Source: Nematostella vectensis
Lineage: Eukaryota; Cnidaria; Anthozoa; Actiniaria; Edwardsiidae
DNA length: 64,000 nucleotides
Assembly (NCBI RefSeq): GCF_932526225.1
Contig: NC_064044.1
Span: 4,997,747 to 5,061,746, forward strand
Reading direction: 5' to 3'
The notes beneath the pieces are model-generated. The model saw nothing but the letters and a program-made list of their open reading frames with translations, did not search any database and was not told where the DNA came from. Shown here piece by piece: positions 49,801 through 61,402 of the stretch (position 1 is the stretch's first letter; every line of letters starts with the position of its first letter). Both the position numbers and the translations under genes were made by a program.

Positions 49801-52800
49801 AATCTTGTTTATTTGTCACTACCACAATTGTACTGCTATTTTATCGTCTTCTATTGTACATTTTCAGGTCATTTAGACATTTAGCATTTCTTTACATCGC
49901 TAGTAAGAAGAAGGTCTTGTGACGTGTTATAAGTGTTAAAGCGGAATTGTAACCAGTTTACTTCCGGAGAGCCGCGGAAACCTCAACTGACAAAAGAATA
50001 TATTAGAACCTGCGATATTCAACAGGCCATCCGCTCTTTATTATCAGTCAAATCCTCGAAGAAACTTTAAAAAGACACACTGCTTTTACAATTTTGAAAT
50101 ATTTTTTGATTTTCCGTTAAAAATCATCCGAGATTGTTACGCAATTGACCGGAAATAAACTGGTGACATCGCGGCTTTAAAAGACATACGTAGGACTTTC
50201 TGTGCCTCAGGCGAGAGCCGTAATATGCTGTCAGCAAACGGGATGACAACCTCCATGAAGCACTCTTTATCAAGCATGATGCCATTCTCGGGTAACATGA
50301 GGTAGACACGCAGAGCCTCGATATCAGGCGGCTGCTGCTGTACCATGGCCGGTAACAGGAAGTTGGATATGCACGACACAATCTGCGATGGAGGTAGAGG
50401 TGTGAGGTGTGAGTGAATGAAATGCATGTAAAGGGAATAAGGCATGGGTGAATGGGCATGACATATGGGTGCACTACACTAAGAGGCATCCGGAAAGTAG
50501 GGATGTGGGGCACTTAACAACAGAATTTGCACTTGGTGTGTTGCAAAACACACCCAGTGCCAAACAACTATTTAGGGGAGGGGGGCAAAATGGATTTAAG
50601 ACAAAAGGCCCCATGGGCAAAGGGTTACATAAAAATGAGACACGACATGACGGAACAACATGACATGGCGCTTCAAATAAGCCCATTTAACATCTAATAC
50701 TGTAAGGCAGAAAATTTCTACTTAGTGTACTTAGTACTTAGAGAGTAATAGCAAACAAAAAATCAAATGCAAATTATTTTAAATTAATGCGACTTTTCGT
50801 TAAGTGTCATTGAAATCTGATTTTTTGTCCCCGAGCCCATACATAGCGCAAGGATAATGAAGGAAAAAATAATATATTCAAAAGGCAAAATCTGGGTATG
50901 TGCATTTCGGCCTCATGTTATTTGTGTTTTGAAAATCATTCCGGAATACAAGGAACCGATGGCAATTGTAAAACATTGTCTTCTTTCTGTATCTCGAATT
51001 GCACATTTTCTATGCTTTTTTGTCATGTCATGGGATACACAATCAGGGTTATAGCAAAATAACCATAAGAGCCGAGTGATCTTTAAGAGGGGGGGGGGGG
51101 GGGGTGAGGACCAACTGGCACCACAGACAAAAACCTTAATTGGGGAGAGGCTGAAGCATATTAAATTTGGAAACAAGATTGCTTGCCATGTTACGTGTCT
51201 CCTTGCTTGGTATTGTGTGTAGCATGGTAAATGATTTCCGAACAGCTGATAACTCAATCCCATGAGTGCGGGAACTGACACCTTTGTGAGTTTGCCTAGA
51301 AGCACAGAGAAAATAAGTAACTTCATTAAGTAATGCTCTGTGTAAGAACTAGGCAACCTAATGGCATATGCACGTTTCTATGCCAAACATGCCTTTGTTA
51401 ATATTAGAAATTTGATTAGTTAAGACAAACAACAGAAGTTACACTTAAAACTAAATGTACTTAACGTTTTTTTAATATTAGAGTTTTAGGATTTAGTATG
51501 TGTAATATGGCTTATTAGGCAAATCTAACGTGGGGAACCTAGCTGGTTGGACTGTCCATTTATTCTTGATTTCTGTCTGTTCAATGAAAATCCATCATAA
51601 GTAAACGATCTTAGTTCAGTTTAGATTGTATGTACCAGGGGTCTATGCAATATACGTGTGCACCCCCCTAAGCAGACAAAAAGTGGGTCATTTCTTTTTA
51701 AGGATTCTTTAAATACTACATATGCTTTATCAGTATGGTATCTATGACTGCCCACCCCTTCTCAGCCCATCCTGTGTACGTGCCTTAGAACAGCATGTCG
51801 AAGCATGTCAAGAGCACTTCCAAAATATGAAGGAGAAGTGTGTGAAGATGGCAAAAGTACAGTACTCACTTGTCCAGAAATGATCCATTCAGGCATGCTA
51901 GTGAAGAGAATATGATTTCTAATTTCCTGCAAAATAAAAGGACAAAAGTAAGACATTAGAAGTCATTTTCCTTATAAGTAAAAAAGCACTCTAGTGGACC
52001 TCTTCCAAAATCCAAAGATGTATATCATGGTTTCAATCTAAAACTGGAATTCCACTCTACCAAATCCTGGAATTTCAAGGAATTTATATCAGCAATGGTA
52101 AATGCAATAATACATTAGTAAGCATGCGTCTGGGCTTCCTGAAGAGGCAGATGCCACTGTGGCCCCCTTATTTACTTGGACACATCGAAATGACACACAT
52201 TTAGGAGTGGTTATTTGTAGGGACGTAGGTGGAGTGAGGAGTACATAGTACCATAGACAAAAAGCTTTAGTTTGGCAGTGGTGTGGGGGGTGTGGTTAAT
52301 AATCTCATGGTGGCTCCTTACTCAGATACATCGGACAAGTCGGAGGCTATGGTGGCCCTCTTGACTAGGTCCATGGTGACTGGCACAGATAAGTGCAGGA
52401 TGGACTGGGATGGGCGGGGCAGACGCATGTCCTCCGGGCCATCAGTTTCATCCTGATAAGAAAATACAGAAGGATGACTGGGCTGAGCCGCATATCTTTT
52501 GGTAAAGGGGGCTTATTACTGAAACTGCATCATGAAGTGCTTTGTAATGAGACTTATAATGACATTGCTACAAAGTACGATGATAAAAAATATATTTTGC
52601 GAATAGGAATATGAATTAAAAACAATTGTTTTTTTTGGTCGGAAATCTGATAAATACAGAATAAGATTTTTTTCTTTACTTTTTTCTTTGTTATTTCGTG
52701 TACTTTTTCTAAACCCTTACTGCAAAAAACATGGCTGTGATGGAGCACAAAATAAACTGTACTATGGAACAGAAAACAATAAATGCATCGTGTTGCACCT

Positions 52801-55800
52801 AATTCAATTTTTTTTTGTTCCTTAGTTCAGCTCAAGGAAAATGATGGACCTACCCCATAAGACGATGCCATTGCGAAACAATGATCTCCTCCTGCATCGA
52901 TTCTCCTGACAGTATATACGACTGAGTCACCATCAGCTTCTGGTAACATGCTCTTGATGTTATTAGACCTAAGCCATGGCCCCTTTGCCGTCATAGGACT
53001 ATTGCAGTTACTTGTTACACCAAGACCAAGTTGACCATCCCCTCCACGGCCAAAGGTGTACACCCGCCCGGAAGAGGGAACTAAAGCTAGTGTGTGTGCC
53101 CTGTGAAGTTCCAAGAAAGTGAAATTTGAGAAACACTGAAATAATCATCTATGTCCTAGCTGAGAATCAACTAGTATTGGTCCTAATATTCAATAGTCAA
53201 CATAATTGTAATTCCCCATCACAAGACAAAAAGACACAGCTCTATATTTGAGATGAGGATAAACACTAAAAAATGAGTAAATGAAGATGATGAGCAACTT
53301 TATACTAAAAAAAACAGATAATGAAACAGATGATTGCATAACGCCTTTAGTTGCCTAACATTCGATTATTGCTCGGATTTAAATGTGCATAATATAAACC
53401 CTTCTTACCTGCCACAGGCTATCTGTGTCACAACGCTCCCCATTAATTCGAAAACCTACAGCAAACAAGTGTTAATTTAATCCAACTACCTTTCAGCATT
53501 ATCAACATTTGCAAAATTCCCACCAAAGAAAATACCATTAACAGTGTATGGCCATGCGATCATCAGATGCAACTCACTTTTCTAGGTGTATATTCATGAT
53601 GATCAGAGTTGTGACCAAGTTGCCCTGACGTACCACACCCAAATGTAAATACACCTCCATCCTGCAAATAAACAGCTAGTTAGAAATATCAATTAATATT
53701 GGTTGGATGAATTAAATTTACCATTTGTAATATCATTTCCCTTTTGTTTGTCTAATTGGAGCTACAATCTGTTACAAAACTAATAGGACACTTTCCCTCC
53801 CCCCTCCTTAATGTTGGGAGACAAATGATCACCTTGCGACTGCTTGTGTTTTGAGCTAAAAAATCGCCTCTAACCAATATTAATCGGGGGAAGAGGGTTG
53901 GAGGTTGTTCGTATGCGAAGTGTCCCACTTACTTTTGTTGTGGATTGTAGCTAGGGTGCAACTAGTTCTTTTTTAAGGGCAAAAAATATATGTCAGCAAG
54001 CATTTAAAAAATAAACAAATGGTGGTTAGCAATATTCTACAATACAAAAAAACCTTGAAATCAAGATGGTGAATTGAATGATGGTGAATAAACAGAACAG
54101 TTTAATCACAAAAACCATTTGCATTTGCTTTCTACAAATGTGAAGCACCTTGTAAAAGGGAAAAATATAGAAGTTATGACCCACATCCACCTTACTCACC
54201 CCTCCCTACACATTAATGTTCATGGCCACACCTCTATCTTATAATAATTTAAACTTACACTTGTTAAAACAGCAGTGTGCTTCTCTCCACAGGAGACATA
54301 GCAAACCCCTTGGGACCGCAACGACTTAAGTAGGGTGGGCAAAGGGCGATCTGGCAAAAAGCAGAGACAATAAATACAGGGCCTAAGGCAATAACACAAT
54401 ATGAGGTTTATGAAAAAACTCTTCTTTTTTTGCGATGAGAAATTGAGTAGATATAGATATGATGTGCTTGCAAATGCAATGTTCTTTATTTCAAATTGAA
54501 TTTGTGCCATTACCTACAGTGCTTCATGAGGAAACAAGGATAAATATAAATAAAAACAAACAGTATACAGGTATGTGCCTTGTTCATGTGCCTTATCAAA
54601 TTCACAAGGCGTTCAGGTTTCAAGAGATCAGGTTTCAACCATTTATATGTGACCCATGAATCATTTGGGGGTTACGGCACATGGATTTCTTTATTTAATA
54701 TTTGTGTGATCTGTACCTGTAGCGTCATGAACTCCCAGTTGACCATATCTGAAAAATGCAAAAAGTTTCATCAAATGGAATAAGTCAGAGCAAGTTTTTG
54801 ATAAAAACAGTCAAAAACAGAAATAAGCATGACACAGAAGAATGAACAAGTGGACAGACAGAAAGATGGACGGATGGAAAGACAGATGGGTGTGCAGTTG
54901 GAAAGATGGACAGACAGACAGACACACAGGCTGTATACGTACGATGCACCAATTCTTTCAAAGTCAGATAACTTGAATTCTGCTCGGATAATTCAAACTT
55001 AAAACATAGATACACTACAGTAGCCAAGCTCCTTGTTAACTACCCTGGTTCCAGAGCCTCAAACGTCTCTCTATTTAGTGGCCAGCCTCAAACGTCTCTC
55101 TATTTAGTGGCCAGCCTCAAACGTCTCTCTATTTAGTGGCCAGCCTCAAACGTCTCTCTATTTAGTGGCCAGCCTCAAACGTCTCTCTAATTAGTGGCCA
55201 GCCTCAAACGTCTCTCTATTTAGTGGCCAGGCTCAAACGTCTCTCTATTTAGTGGCCAGCCTCAAACGTCTCTCTATTTAGTGGCCAGCCTCAAACGTCT
55301 CTCTATTTAGTGGCCAGCCTCAAACGTCTCTCTATTTAGTGGCCAGCCCGACCACTAAATAGAGATGTTCAAGGCTCTGGAACCAGGGTACCTGCTAACT
55401 AGAATGATTTTTCATTTCTCTTGGCTTTATTTGACCCTTGTTAGATTGAACCCCATTCTCACTACTTGACCTCTGTTGATTGATTTCGATTCTTATTTTA
55501 GATGCCATTCATTTATCCATCTCAGGGGCAGATCCAGAAATTCCAAAAAGGGGGGGGGCACCAAAGCAAGGATTTCAAGAGAGGGGGCCATACATGTCCT
55601 TATAGTTCTTGTGACTTTTATGCCAAATGTCCGAAAATAGGGGGGCCGGAGACTGCAAAGCCCACCCCTAAATCTGCCCCTGCATCTTCACAACCAAGTA
55701 AGTGTATTGTAGACAAGAGATTAGGAATCATTCCGTCATCTCAAAGATAGATGGATGGCAGTGACTTTGTTCAAAATGACTGATAACAGTCTTGAGCAGT

Positions 55801-58800
55801 TGACATTTATTTTGATCATAAATATTCAAACTGATTGTTGTCTCCTCCAAAGTTCGAGTTAAGGGTGTACTGACATTAGTGTTGCTCAGCAATGACGTTG
55901 CTACGCTGGTGGCGTTGAGCGCGCGCATATACATAACACGGAATTCGTCATTCACAAGCTTCCCTGAAGTAAAAGAAACAAAAATTTGCGTTTTAGTTTA
56001 CCCAAAAATTTACTTAACGTTGATATCAGCCTTTTCAGGTGATGATATTTCCCATATTTTGTAAAAACAAAGATTCAGCGGAGATTTATTCTAGCCAACC
56101 TTTTTGAAGCCAAAGTTTTCAATTTTCACTACCTGCGCGCGCTGCAAACACCGGTTGCAAACGCTCGCGCACGCACTGAAAATCTTATTTCAAAATAGCG
56201 TGCGCTGTATCAGAATTTTAAAATAATTTTTCAATTTTCATCATGACATGACGGATATTGTTCCTTTGAAGTGTAAATACCACGAAACACTATTGGAATT
56301 TGTTTTTAAACTTCATTTCAATTTCATCATGTGAGATATCAGTGTGTCTGAGCAGGCCGACTGTGCACGCGCGGGCTTTGTTTCACTTCCGGTTCTGCGT
56401 TTTCTAAAAAAAAGCTTTTCTGTCGCTAAGTTATTTCAAAACTCAATATTTTTTATGTATTCTTTTTTAATTAAAACCTCCTTCATATAGCCAAGCATGG
56501 ATTTAGCGTTAATCTAACAGAAATCAAAATTATTTCAAATAATCTGGATTTCAGGAGCTTTGAAAAATCATAAAAAACAATTACTCAATCATTTCTAAAA
56601 CGCATGCTTGGCTTAATGCACCCATCCCTAAAGATTCATAAAACGTATTCAATATTTGTTTTCTAGCAAAATTACTTTGAATATTTGCTTTTATCTGTAT
56701 CTATGACGTCATATTATGACGTCACGGGATAACGTCATCATAATAGTCAGCACACTTTTGTTGGTCAACTTGGCAAATATCAGACCCTTATGACTTTTTA
56801 TGCTATATTCAATTATGCTTTTATGCTATATTCAATTTTCCTTAGCAACAGATGTCAGTACACCCTTAAAAGGGTTCTACTTCAGGGCGTAGCAGGGGAT
56901 GGGTCAGTAGGGGCACATGCCCCCCTTATATATTTTAATGGCTGTGCTTCAAATATTTTCTTAATGATTCTGTATCAACCCCCACCCCCAATATTTTGAG
57001 GACTGTTACGGCTCTGTACTGTAAAACTTAAACTTCTTCTTACTCATTCTTTCCCCAGCCAAACAGGGCACCGGATGAGGAAAGGGCAAAGCTGTGTGCA
57101 CCACCGGCACTGATCAGCATGAAGGGGACACCATTAAGAGACAAGACAGGAGCAGGCTCTGACATGGAGCTGTGGGTTTTGCCAATACCCAGCTGACCTG
57201 AGGAGTTATCGCCCCAGCAGAAGAGATGACCACCTACAGGGATAAAAAAAAGTTTATTTAAGCATATACTGTAGGTGTTCCTCTAGGTTTGAAGAGCCCT
57301 TGCCTTCTATTTCCTGCTTGTGAATACCAGAATAGTAACTAGTTGCTAACTGAAATGCCACATACTTACTAATTGTTAATGCCATAGAATGGTTGCATCC
57401 GCATGCGATTTGTACAACAGACATCTTGGCTAATCCCTTTAACATCCTAAACAAAGAAAAAACAACTAGAATCACTTATTCACTTCTCCACACTAATACT
57501 TAGAGTAAAGATCTTATTTGAAAGGACTTTGACATTTTTAAAACTCCATGTCTGATAAGTTCTGTCATTAAGAAAAAAAAGTTTCACAGGCCTATCCAAT
57601 AAAATGAAATGTGTCCCTTATCCACTAGTCATTTGAAACCCCCACCCCCATGGTCCCAGGGGAGTGTGGGGTTAATATAGGGGTTTAGAGTACTTTTGAA
57701 CAAGAATCTGTCCCGAGGGAGGGAGGGGGGGGGATTTTTACTATAAGACTTGTCGCAACCATGGGGGCTTGGGGACAAATGAATAACATCACAAATGTAC
57801 TTTGCAAGTCATGTCTGGTTTGAGACTCTTTCTCTTTTGTAGCAAGCAATTCCAGGGTGTGGCAACCTGTATGGCGAAATGTGCTAAAACGAATATGAAT
57901 GATAACAAATGCTAGATGAAGATAATTTATTTTTCCATTTTTTTTGTAATGTTCATTGTTATTAGTACAAATGTGTTAGCTGAAGTGTACTGGGCTTTGA
58001 AAGATAAAGGCTTATTTCAGATGACTTCTTGTCGGATAGTTGCCTATAGTCTGCATCCAAGGGGTAGGGGCATTTAACCCTTTCAGGCCGGTGAACGTCA
58101 AATGACGTGTTGCGTTACATAGCGTTATCTTACGGTGAACATCATTTGACGTTTTCCCTAGTGACCTTCAAAAACTGACCAATAACTCTTTACCACTTCC
58201 TTATATGGGAATGCCATGTGCTTCAGTAGATAGAGCGCGAAATTTCACACAACTTTCTTATACAACTTGCGATCATTCGAACAACATCTACTGAGATAAA
58301 TCACCGTTTTTTACACTGTTTTGAACTCCATTTTGACCAAATGGATTCATGGTTTGAAGATATCTTCGGAGAGTCCGATGATGAAGAGTTTGAGTGCTTT
58401 GAAAGCCAAGAAATTGGCGGTTCAAGCTCCGATAGCTCTTCCGAAGACGAAGGCCACGAGAGCGAAGACATTGAAGACGAGATTTGTCGAGAAATTCTTC
58501 GCCGATCTCTATTCCTGACTTCACTCCTAGATGCGGCCCGAAAAACCTACCTGGAAACTTGTCTCCCCTATCTTTCTTTGAGTTGTTTTTCAAATCAGAG
58601 GTGATAGAACTCATTGTGACCGAGACTAATATGTATGCGGTTCAATGCAACACTGACGAGTTTGACGAAGAAGGAAGGAAGAAAGCTAAGGACGCGAATT
58701 GGTTCGACAAAGAGGGATACATCAAACCTCTAACAGTCGAAGAACTGAAGGCGTTTCTCGGCATCACCATCATGATGGGCATTGTTGACCTCAGCGATCA

Positions 58801-61402
58801 GCATCGCTCATACTATACGGTAGCCTCGAGATGACACGTGAAATGGTGGAAATATTTATTCTATTTTTACATGGACATCTCAATAATCAACGCATGGCAG
58901 CTCCATGGCCAGAGTGCTGAAGCAAAACTTACTAACTTCGAGTTTAGACTTGCACTCACAAAGAGCCTCATTGGAACTTACGAGGGAAGACAGCGAGCCG
59001 GACGTCCGCGCGTTCTCCTGGTTATCGCGGATGTCGAGCACTTTTCGGAGAAACTGGCAGACAAGGTAAAGCCTGTAAAAACTGCCAATCTAAGAACAAG
59101 CGCCTAAAAGCTGGAAATAAGGCAGTAAAACGTGCAAAGGAAACACGAAACGGGTGCCAAAAGTGTGATGTTCACTTGTGCGTGGTAGACTGCTTTCGTG
59201 AATGGCACCAGCAGCGCAGAGACGACAACAAATAAACTAAAATACGGACATTCCCTTGCTTGAGGAAAGGACAGCAATAACATTAAAGCTTAGTTTAATA
59301 CTCCATGCCACTGAATTCTAGTTTCTGTAGCTTTCTGCTTAGGTATAGTAAATTGTTCTCTTGACAAAGACTGTACAATAGGTGGATTAGTGGCGGGAAA
59401 TTCAAAAACATGATTTTCATTGCTTTGTAATTCTCTTAAACCAAGCTTGTTTGACCCCATTTTAGGCTTAAAAGAATACTTATTATATGGGGATTAAGCA
59501 ATTTCTATATTGTTAGCTAGAATAATCAGTAGTTTCCTTACAATAAAGCAATGTTTGAAGGTGACTATAACTTCAGTTGTGTGAGGTTAATTAATTCAGG
59601 ACAGGGGGTCATTTGTCAGCTCTGGAAACTTAGGCCTGAAAGGGTTAACAGCTGTTTTGTCCTGGGGGGGGGGGGGGGGGGGCTTTTCTCTGTTTTGTAT
59701 AGGGTCAAAGTCTAATCCCCCACCCTTCGCAGGACCATTGGGGTAGGGATTTCAATTCACTAGTGCATTACATTGCATTTTTTAATAATTTATTAAGCTT
59801 ACTTAGGAATGGTCTGTACTTTCTCCTTGACCTTGCTCCCAAGTCCTATTTGTCCGTAGCTGTTGTCCCCCCAGGCAAATACGAGTCCCTGGTCACTGAC
59901 GGCCACTGTATGTGCCTTGCCGCATGTCACCTTGGTGATGGTGAAGGTCTCTATGGCATGCACTGACTCTGAAAGGGGATAAGGTGAATTAAGGCCTGGC
60001 TAAACATTCAAACATGTTTGTCAAACATTGAAATTGAATGCGAGTATATTTGGTGAGGTGGCTAAATGCAAAAACATTTTCATAAAACATGAGCACACAC
60101 ACTTTTTCCGTTATGATTATTACGTGAGAAATCAATGTGGCGCCATGGGAATTTCACGCTGTGATTGGATAAAATCATGAAGCGTGCACAATGTTTTGTG
60201 TGACGAGTACCTAAGCAATAAAACATGTACATTCAAAACTAATGTTTGATGAAAATCTCGTTCAAACACAAGGGCGTGTTGTGGAAGCCAATTTAGTAAC
60301 ATGTTTTGTGGTTGGCTAAACGTTCAAACATTTGCGTCAAAAGCAATGTTTGACAAACAGGTTTGAATGTTTAAATTAATGTTAGTTAATTTTACAGGTA
60401 ACAGGACACTGAAGGTTATACAATAAGACCAATAAGGGAAGCACGGGTGGCCTAGTGTGTTAGCGCGTCGGCCTCTCACCGCTGTGGCCCAGGTTCGAAT
60501 CCTGGCTCAAACTGGGGATTTTTTCCGGGTTCCTGCCTTGAATCGAATTTGTCACAAGTGAGTTGAAGTTATTCTCCCGTGTTTTCAGTCTTCTCGGATA
60601 AGGACACTAAACCGGAGGTCCCGTCTCTTCAAGCTGTACTACACTAAACCTGAACCGAAGGGACGTAAAAGAACCACTGGGGACGCAATAAACCCTCTGG
60701 CAGTGACCACCCCCAGTGACAGTGCTTACTAACCGAGGTTACACTTGAGTTGGAGCCGTGCTCTGTTGTGTCAACCTTACCGCTATTTCATATGTGTAAT
60801 AGTGGTAGAAGCCTTATAAAGACCCAGTGAAAACCTCTAAAAAGCTAACACTATTATATTCTTGAATTGAACATAAAGACTAACATTTTTAAAAAATGGA
60901 ACCATTATTCTAACTAATGCACATTTGGGGTTTAAAGGCCCAAGATAAGAGTGTGATTACAGTAAGTTAAGTAAATCCTGTCTAAAAATTCATAATTTCA
61001 GTAAACCTTTAAACAAACATTTTTTCCTTATTTCCCATTTATCACGTTTTACAAAGACATAAGTATTGTCAATACTTTATCAGGTGCAGGAATTTCAAAC
61101 ATGAAAATGAAAGTACAGATGTAAGCAGAATATGGGCTCCGAATAAAGTACAAAACAACTAAAACGTATTTACCAGGATTTGTGTGGCTTTTCTCTTGGC
61201 CCAACTGTCCAAACTCATTACTCCCACAAGTGTAAACTGTACCATCCTTGCAAAGAAACGCCGTGTGATTCCAACCACAACTCACTTCCCTAACATTACT
61301 CGAAAACTCGAGATTTTCTAGCAATCTTGGAGTTGAAATAAATTCCTGCTCGGTCTCCCCCACGCCTAGCTGCCCTTCTGAGCACTTGCCCCAGCAGAAC
61401 AT
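37805..61402 (-). CDS. HERC4: HERC3/HERC4-type E3 ubiquitin ligase (complete, 29 exons, 1049 aa)
   Basis: It transfers ubiquitin to substrates through a thioester. Minus-strand exons: 61402-61174, 59968-59803, 57446-57370, 57233-57044, 54748-54717, 54350-54259, 53661-53578, 53455-53409, 53100-52854, 52452-52322, 51926-51870, 51295-51187, 50382-50190, 49392-49343, 49157-49104, 48249-48190, 48080-47973, 46889-46800, 45940-45770, 45257-45210, 44724-44629, 44322-44156, 43366-43300, 42127-42045, 41358-41250, 39340-39266, 38832-38730, 38419-38367, 37966-37805. All phases agree (3150 nt). Exons 1-9 encode RCC1 repeats ([35 protein letters not shown]-like blades); exons 19-29 encode a HECT domain with [15 protein letters not shown]-like [26 protein letters not shown] and catalytic Cys1017 in [11 protein letters not shown] (codon 37906-37904). 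Human HERC3 (1050 aa) and HERC4 (1057 aa) have the same plan. HERC3 and HERC4 are vertebrate paralogues, so the symbol marks the pair. The exon 51295-51187 boundaries rest partly on inference. Confidence 0.94.
37960..38135. repeat. Repeat containing copies of the HERC4 last-exon acceptor
   Basis: Three to four diverged copies of a unit with AATTATCATCTGAAAGA and AGCAAACAAAAACAGTACAG. The first includes the true acceptor of exon 37966-37805; copies further right (for example 38083-38095) lie in the intron and keep ATCATCTGAAAG. Confidence 0.75.
38470..38705. repeat. 68-bp tandem repeat, about 3.5 copies
   Basis: Copies of a unit with CATAATTCTGATTGTTCAGG and CGCGTCTCCTTATTATCTTA in a HERC4 intron; the first two full copies are nearly identical, later ones diverge. 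Confidence 0.85.
39440..41030. repeat. Large minisatellite, 22-bp then 44-bp units
   Basis: Starts with about eight units of roughly 22 bp (CTTCCCCTTGGTTGGACCCC). From about 39660 a 44-bp unit takes over (CTTCTTCCCTTGTTTAAACA plus CCTTATTCCCCTTGCTCAGACCCC) for about 30 copies. It fills the HERC4 intron between exons 41358-41250 and 39340-39266. Open frames across it are by-products. Confidence 0.95.
41460..42040. repeat. GTT-rich microsatellite with an internal tandem duplication
   Basis: Long GTTGTT/ATTGTT-rich stretch in a HERC4 intron. At 41495-41700 an 80-bp unit containing TTGAGTTGTCATATTTTCTG and CCCCCGTTATTGCGTTTTTT is duplicated. The hydrophobic frames here come from the GTT composition. 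Confidence 0.9.
42176..42684. mobile_element. Tc1/mariner-style MITE
   Basis: Inverted ends CAGTGGAACCTGTATTTTA at 42176 and TAAAATCCAGGTTCCACTG ending 42684. The interior repeats ATCGTAAAATCGAGG in both orientations. No transposase. CAGTGGAACC-type ends recall mariner-derived miniature elements; a clean TA target duplication is not visible, so the class is inferred. It lies in the HERC4 intron between exons 43366-43300 and 42127-42045. Confidence 0.75.
43392..43809. mobile_element. Foldback element with about 75-bp inverted repeats
   Basis: Left arm 43392-43470 (CCAATGAGAGATTCATG, GGTCACGTGCCCTGTATTTG, AATAGGGGA) is inverted at about 43735-43809 (TCCCCTATTG, CAAATACAGGGCACGTGACC, TCTCTCATTGG). 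It has no coding potential and lies in a HERC4 intron next to exon 43366-43300. CACGTGAC words recur at 44617. Confidence 0.85.
45376..45766. repeat. Inverted repeat (about 120-bp arms) touching a HERC4 donor
   Basis: The left arm 45376-45505 and right arm 45648-45766 are inverted copies: ATTACGGTTATTCGTTATGC against GCATAACGAATAACGGTAAT, and GGGAGACCGCTGACAGGACT against its complement. The spacer is about 140 bp. The right arm ends 3 bp from the donor of exon 45940-45770, so the left arm duplicates intron sequence right up to the splice site. Confidence 0.85.
46055..46230. repeat. Two decayed copies of a HERC4 exon end within the downstream intron
   Basis: TTATCTAATGCTGTTGACTA with GTGCATCTTT (46172-46217) and TTCTCTAATGCTGTTGACTA with AAGTGCATCTTTGATC (46065-46115) both resemble 46776-46835, which holds the donor and last codons of exon 46889-46800. 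Surrounding CATCATCAC microsatellite is shared by the copies. Confidence 0.7.
47150..47540. repeat. Polypurine (GA-rich) tract, about 390 bp
   Basis: The plus strand is almost wholly purine (AGGAGGAGGAAGAGG-type words) from about 47160 to 47535, inside a HERC4 intron. The HERC4 pre-mRNA is therefore polypyrimidine here. No exon was seen. Confidence 0.9.
48291..48890. repeat. 40-bp minisatellite, 15 copies
   Basis: Fifteen contiguous 40-bp units (ACAATATACAAAGGGCCATT plus ACACTATCTGATCACAGCGC), differing at a few sites (ATGC/ATAC, GGCGATT/GGCCATT, TGATC/TGGTC). It is located 40 bp upstream of the acceptor of HERC4 exon 48249-48190. The copies are very similar, implying recent expansion or homogenisation. 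Confidence 0.96.
49475..49640. repeat. Two decayed copies of a HERC4 exon start and acceptor
   Basis: AGCAATGGTAGCGCAGACAA (49482 onward) and GTCAATAGTTATGTCGACAG (49579 onward) resemble the 5' end of exon 49392-49343 (GTCGATGGTAACGTAGACCA in plus orientation) with following intron sequence. The copies are upstream of the exon on the minus strand and no longer have a good acceptor. Confidence 0.55.
55041..55390. mobile_element. Foldback element with a 29-bp tandem expansion
   Basis: Ends are inverted: TACCCTGGTTCCAGAGCCTC at the left and GGCTCTGGAACCAGGGTA at the right. Inside, CCTCAAACGTCTCTCTATTT plus AGTGGCCAG is repeated about ten times in tandem. The right end carries the same segment inverted (CCACTAAATAGAGATG). 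It lies in a HERC4 intron. Confidence 0.88.
55520..55690. mobile_element. Small G/C-tract MITE
   Basis: CAGGGGCAGATCCAG at the left and TAAATCTGCCCCTG at the right are inverted, with a G9 run between. No coding potential. It resembles in style the other C-tract elements of the window. Confidence 0.65.
58074..59648 (+). mobile_element. Internally deleted piggyBac transposon
   Basis: Flanked by TTAA at 58074-58077 and 59645-59648, with terminal inverted repeats CCCTTTCAGGCC and GGCCTGAAAGGG. Inside, an acidic start ([18 protein letters not shown], 58341) leads, after a frameshift near 58510, into the piggyBac N-terminal domain ([38 protein letters not shown]) to 58831. A TGA at 58832 is followed in the same frame by the C-terminal part ([34 protein letters not shown]), and near 59150 by the cysteine-rich end ([18 protein letters not shown]). 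The central DDE/DDD catalytic block between them is absent. It lies in the HERC4 intron between exons 59968-59803 and 57446-57370. Confidence 0.93.
60441..60850 (+). mobile_element. tRNA-Glu-derived SINE
   Basis: The head resembles tRNA-Glu(CUC): A box TGGCCTAGTGTG (60448-60459), anticodon region GCCTCTCACCGC and a perfect B box GGTTCGAATCC (60492-60502). It lacks a clean acceptor stem and runs into a non-tRNA body of about 330 bp, so it is a pol III SINE and not a tRNA gene. The 3' end near 60850 is estimated. It is in the first HERC4 intron, antisense to the gene. Confidence 0.85.

Noticed and set aside
60441-60520. A functional tRNA-Glu gene
   Set aside because: A and B boxes are good, but the acceptor stem does not pair and the sequence continues into a SINE body.
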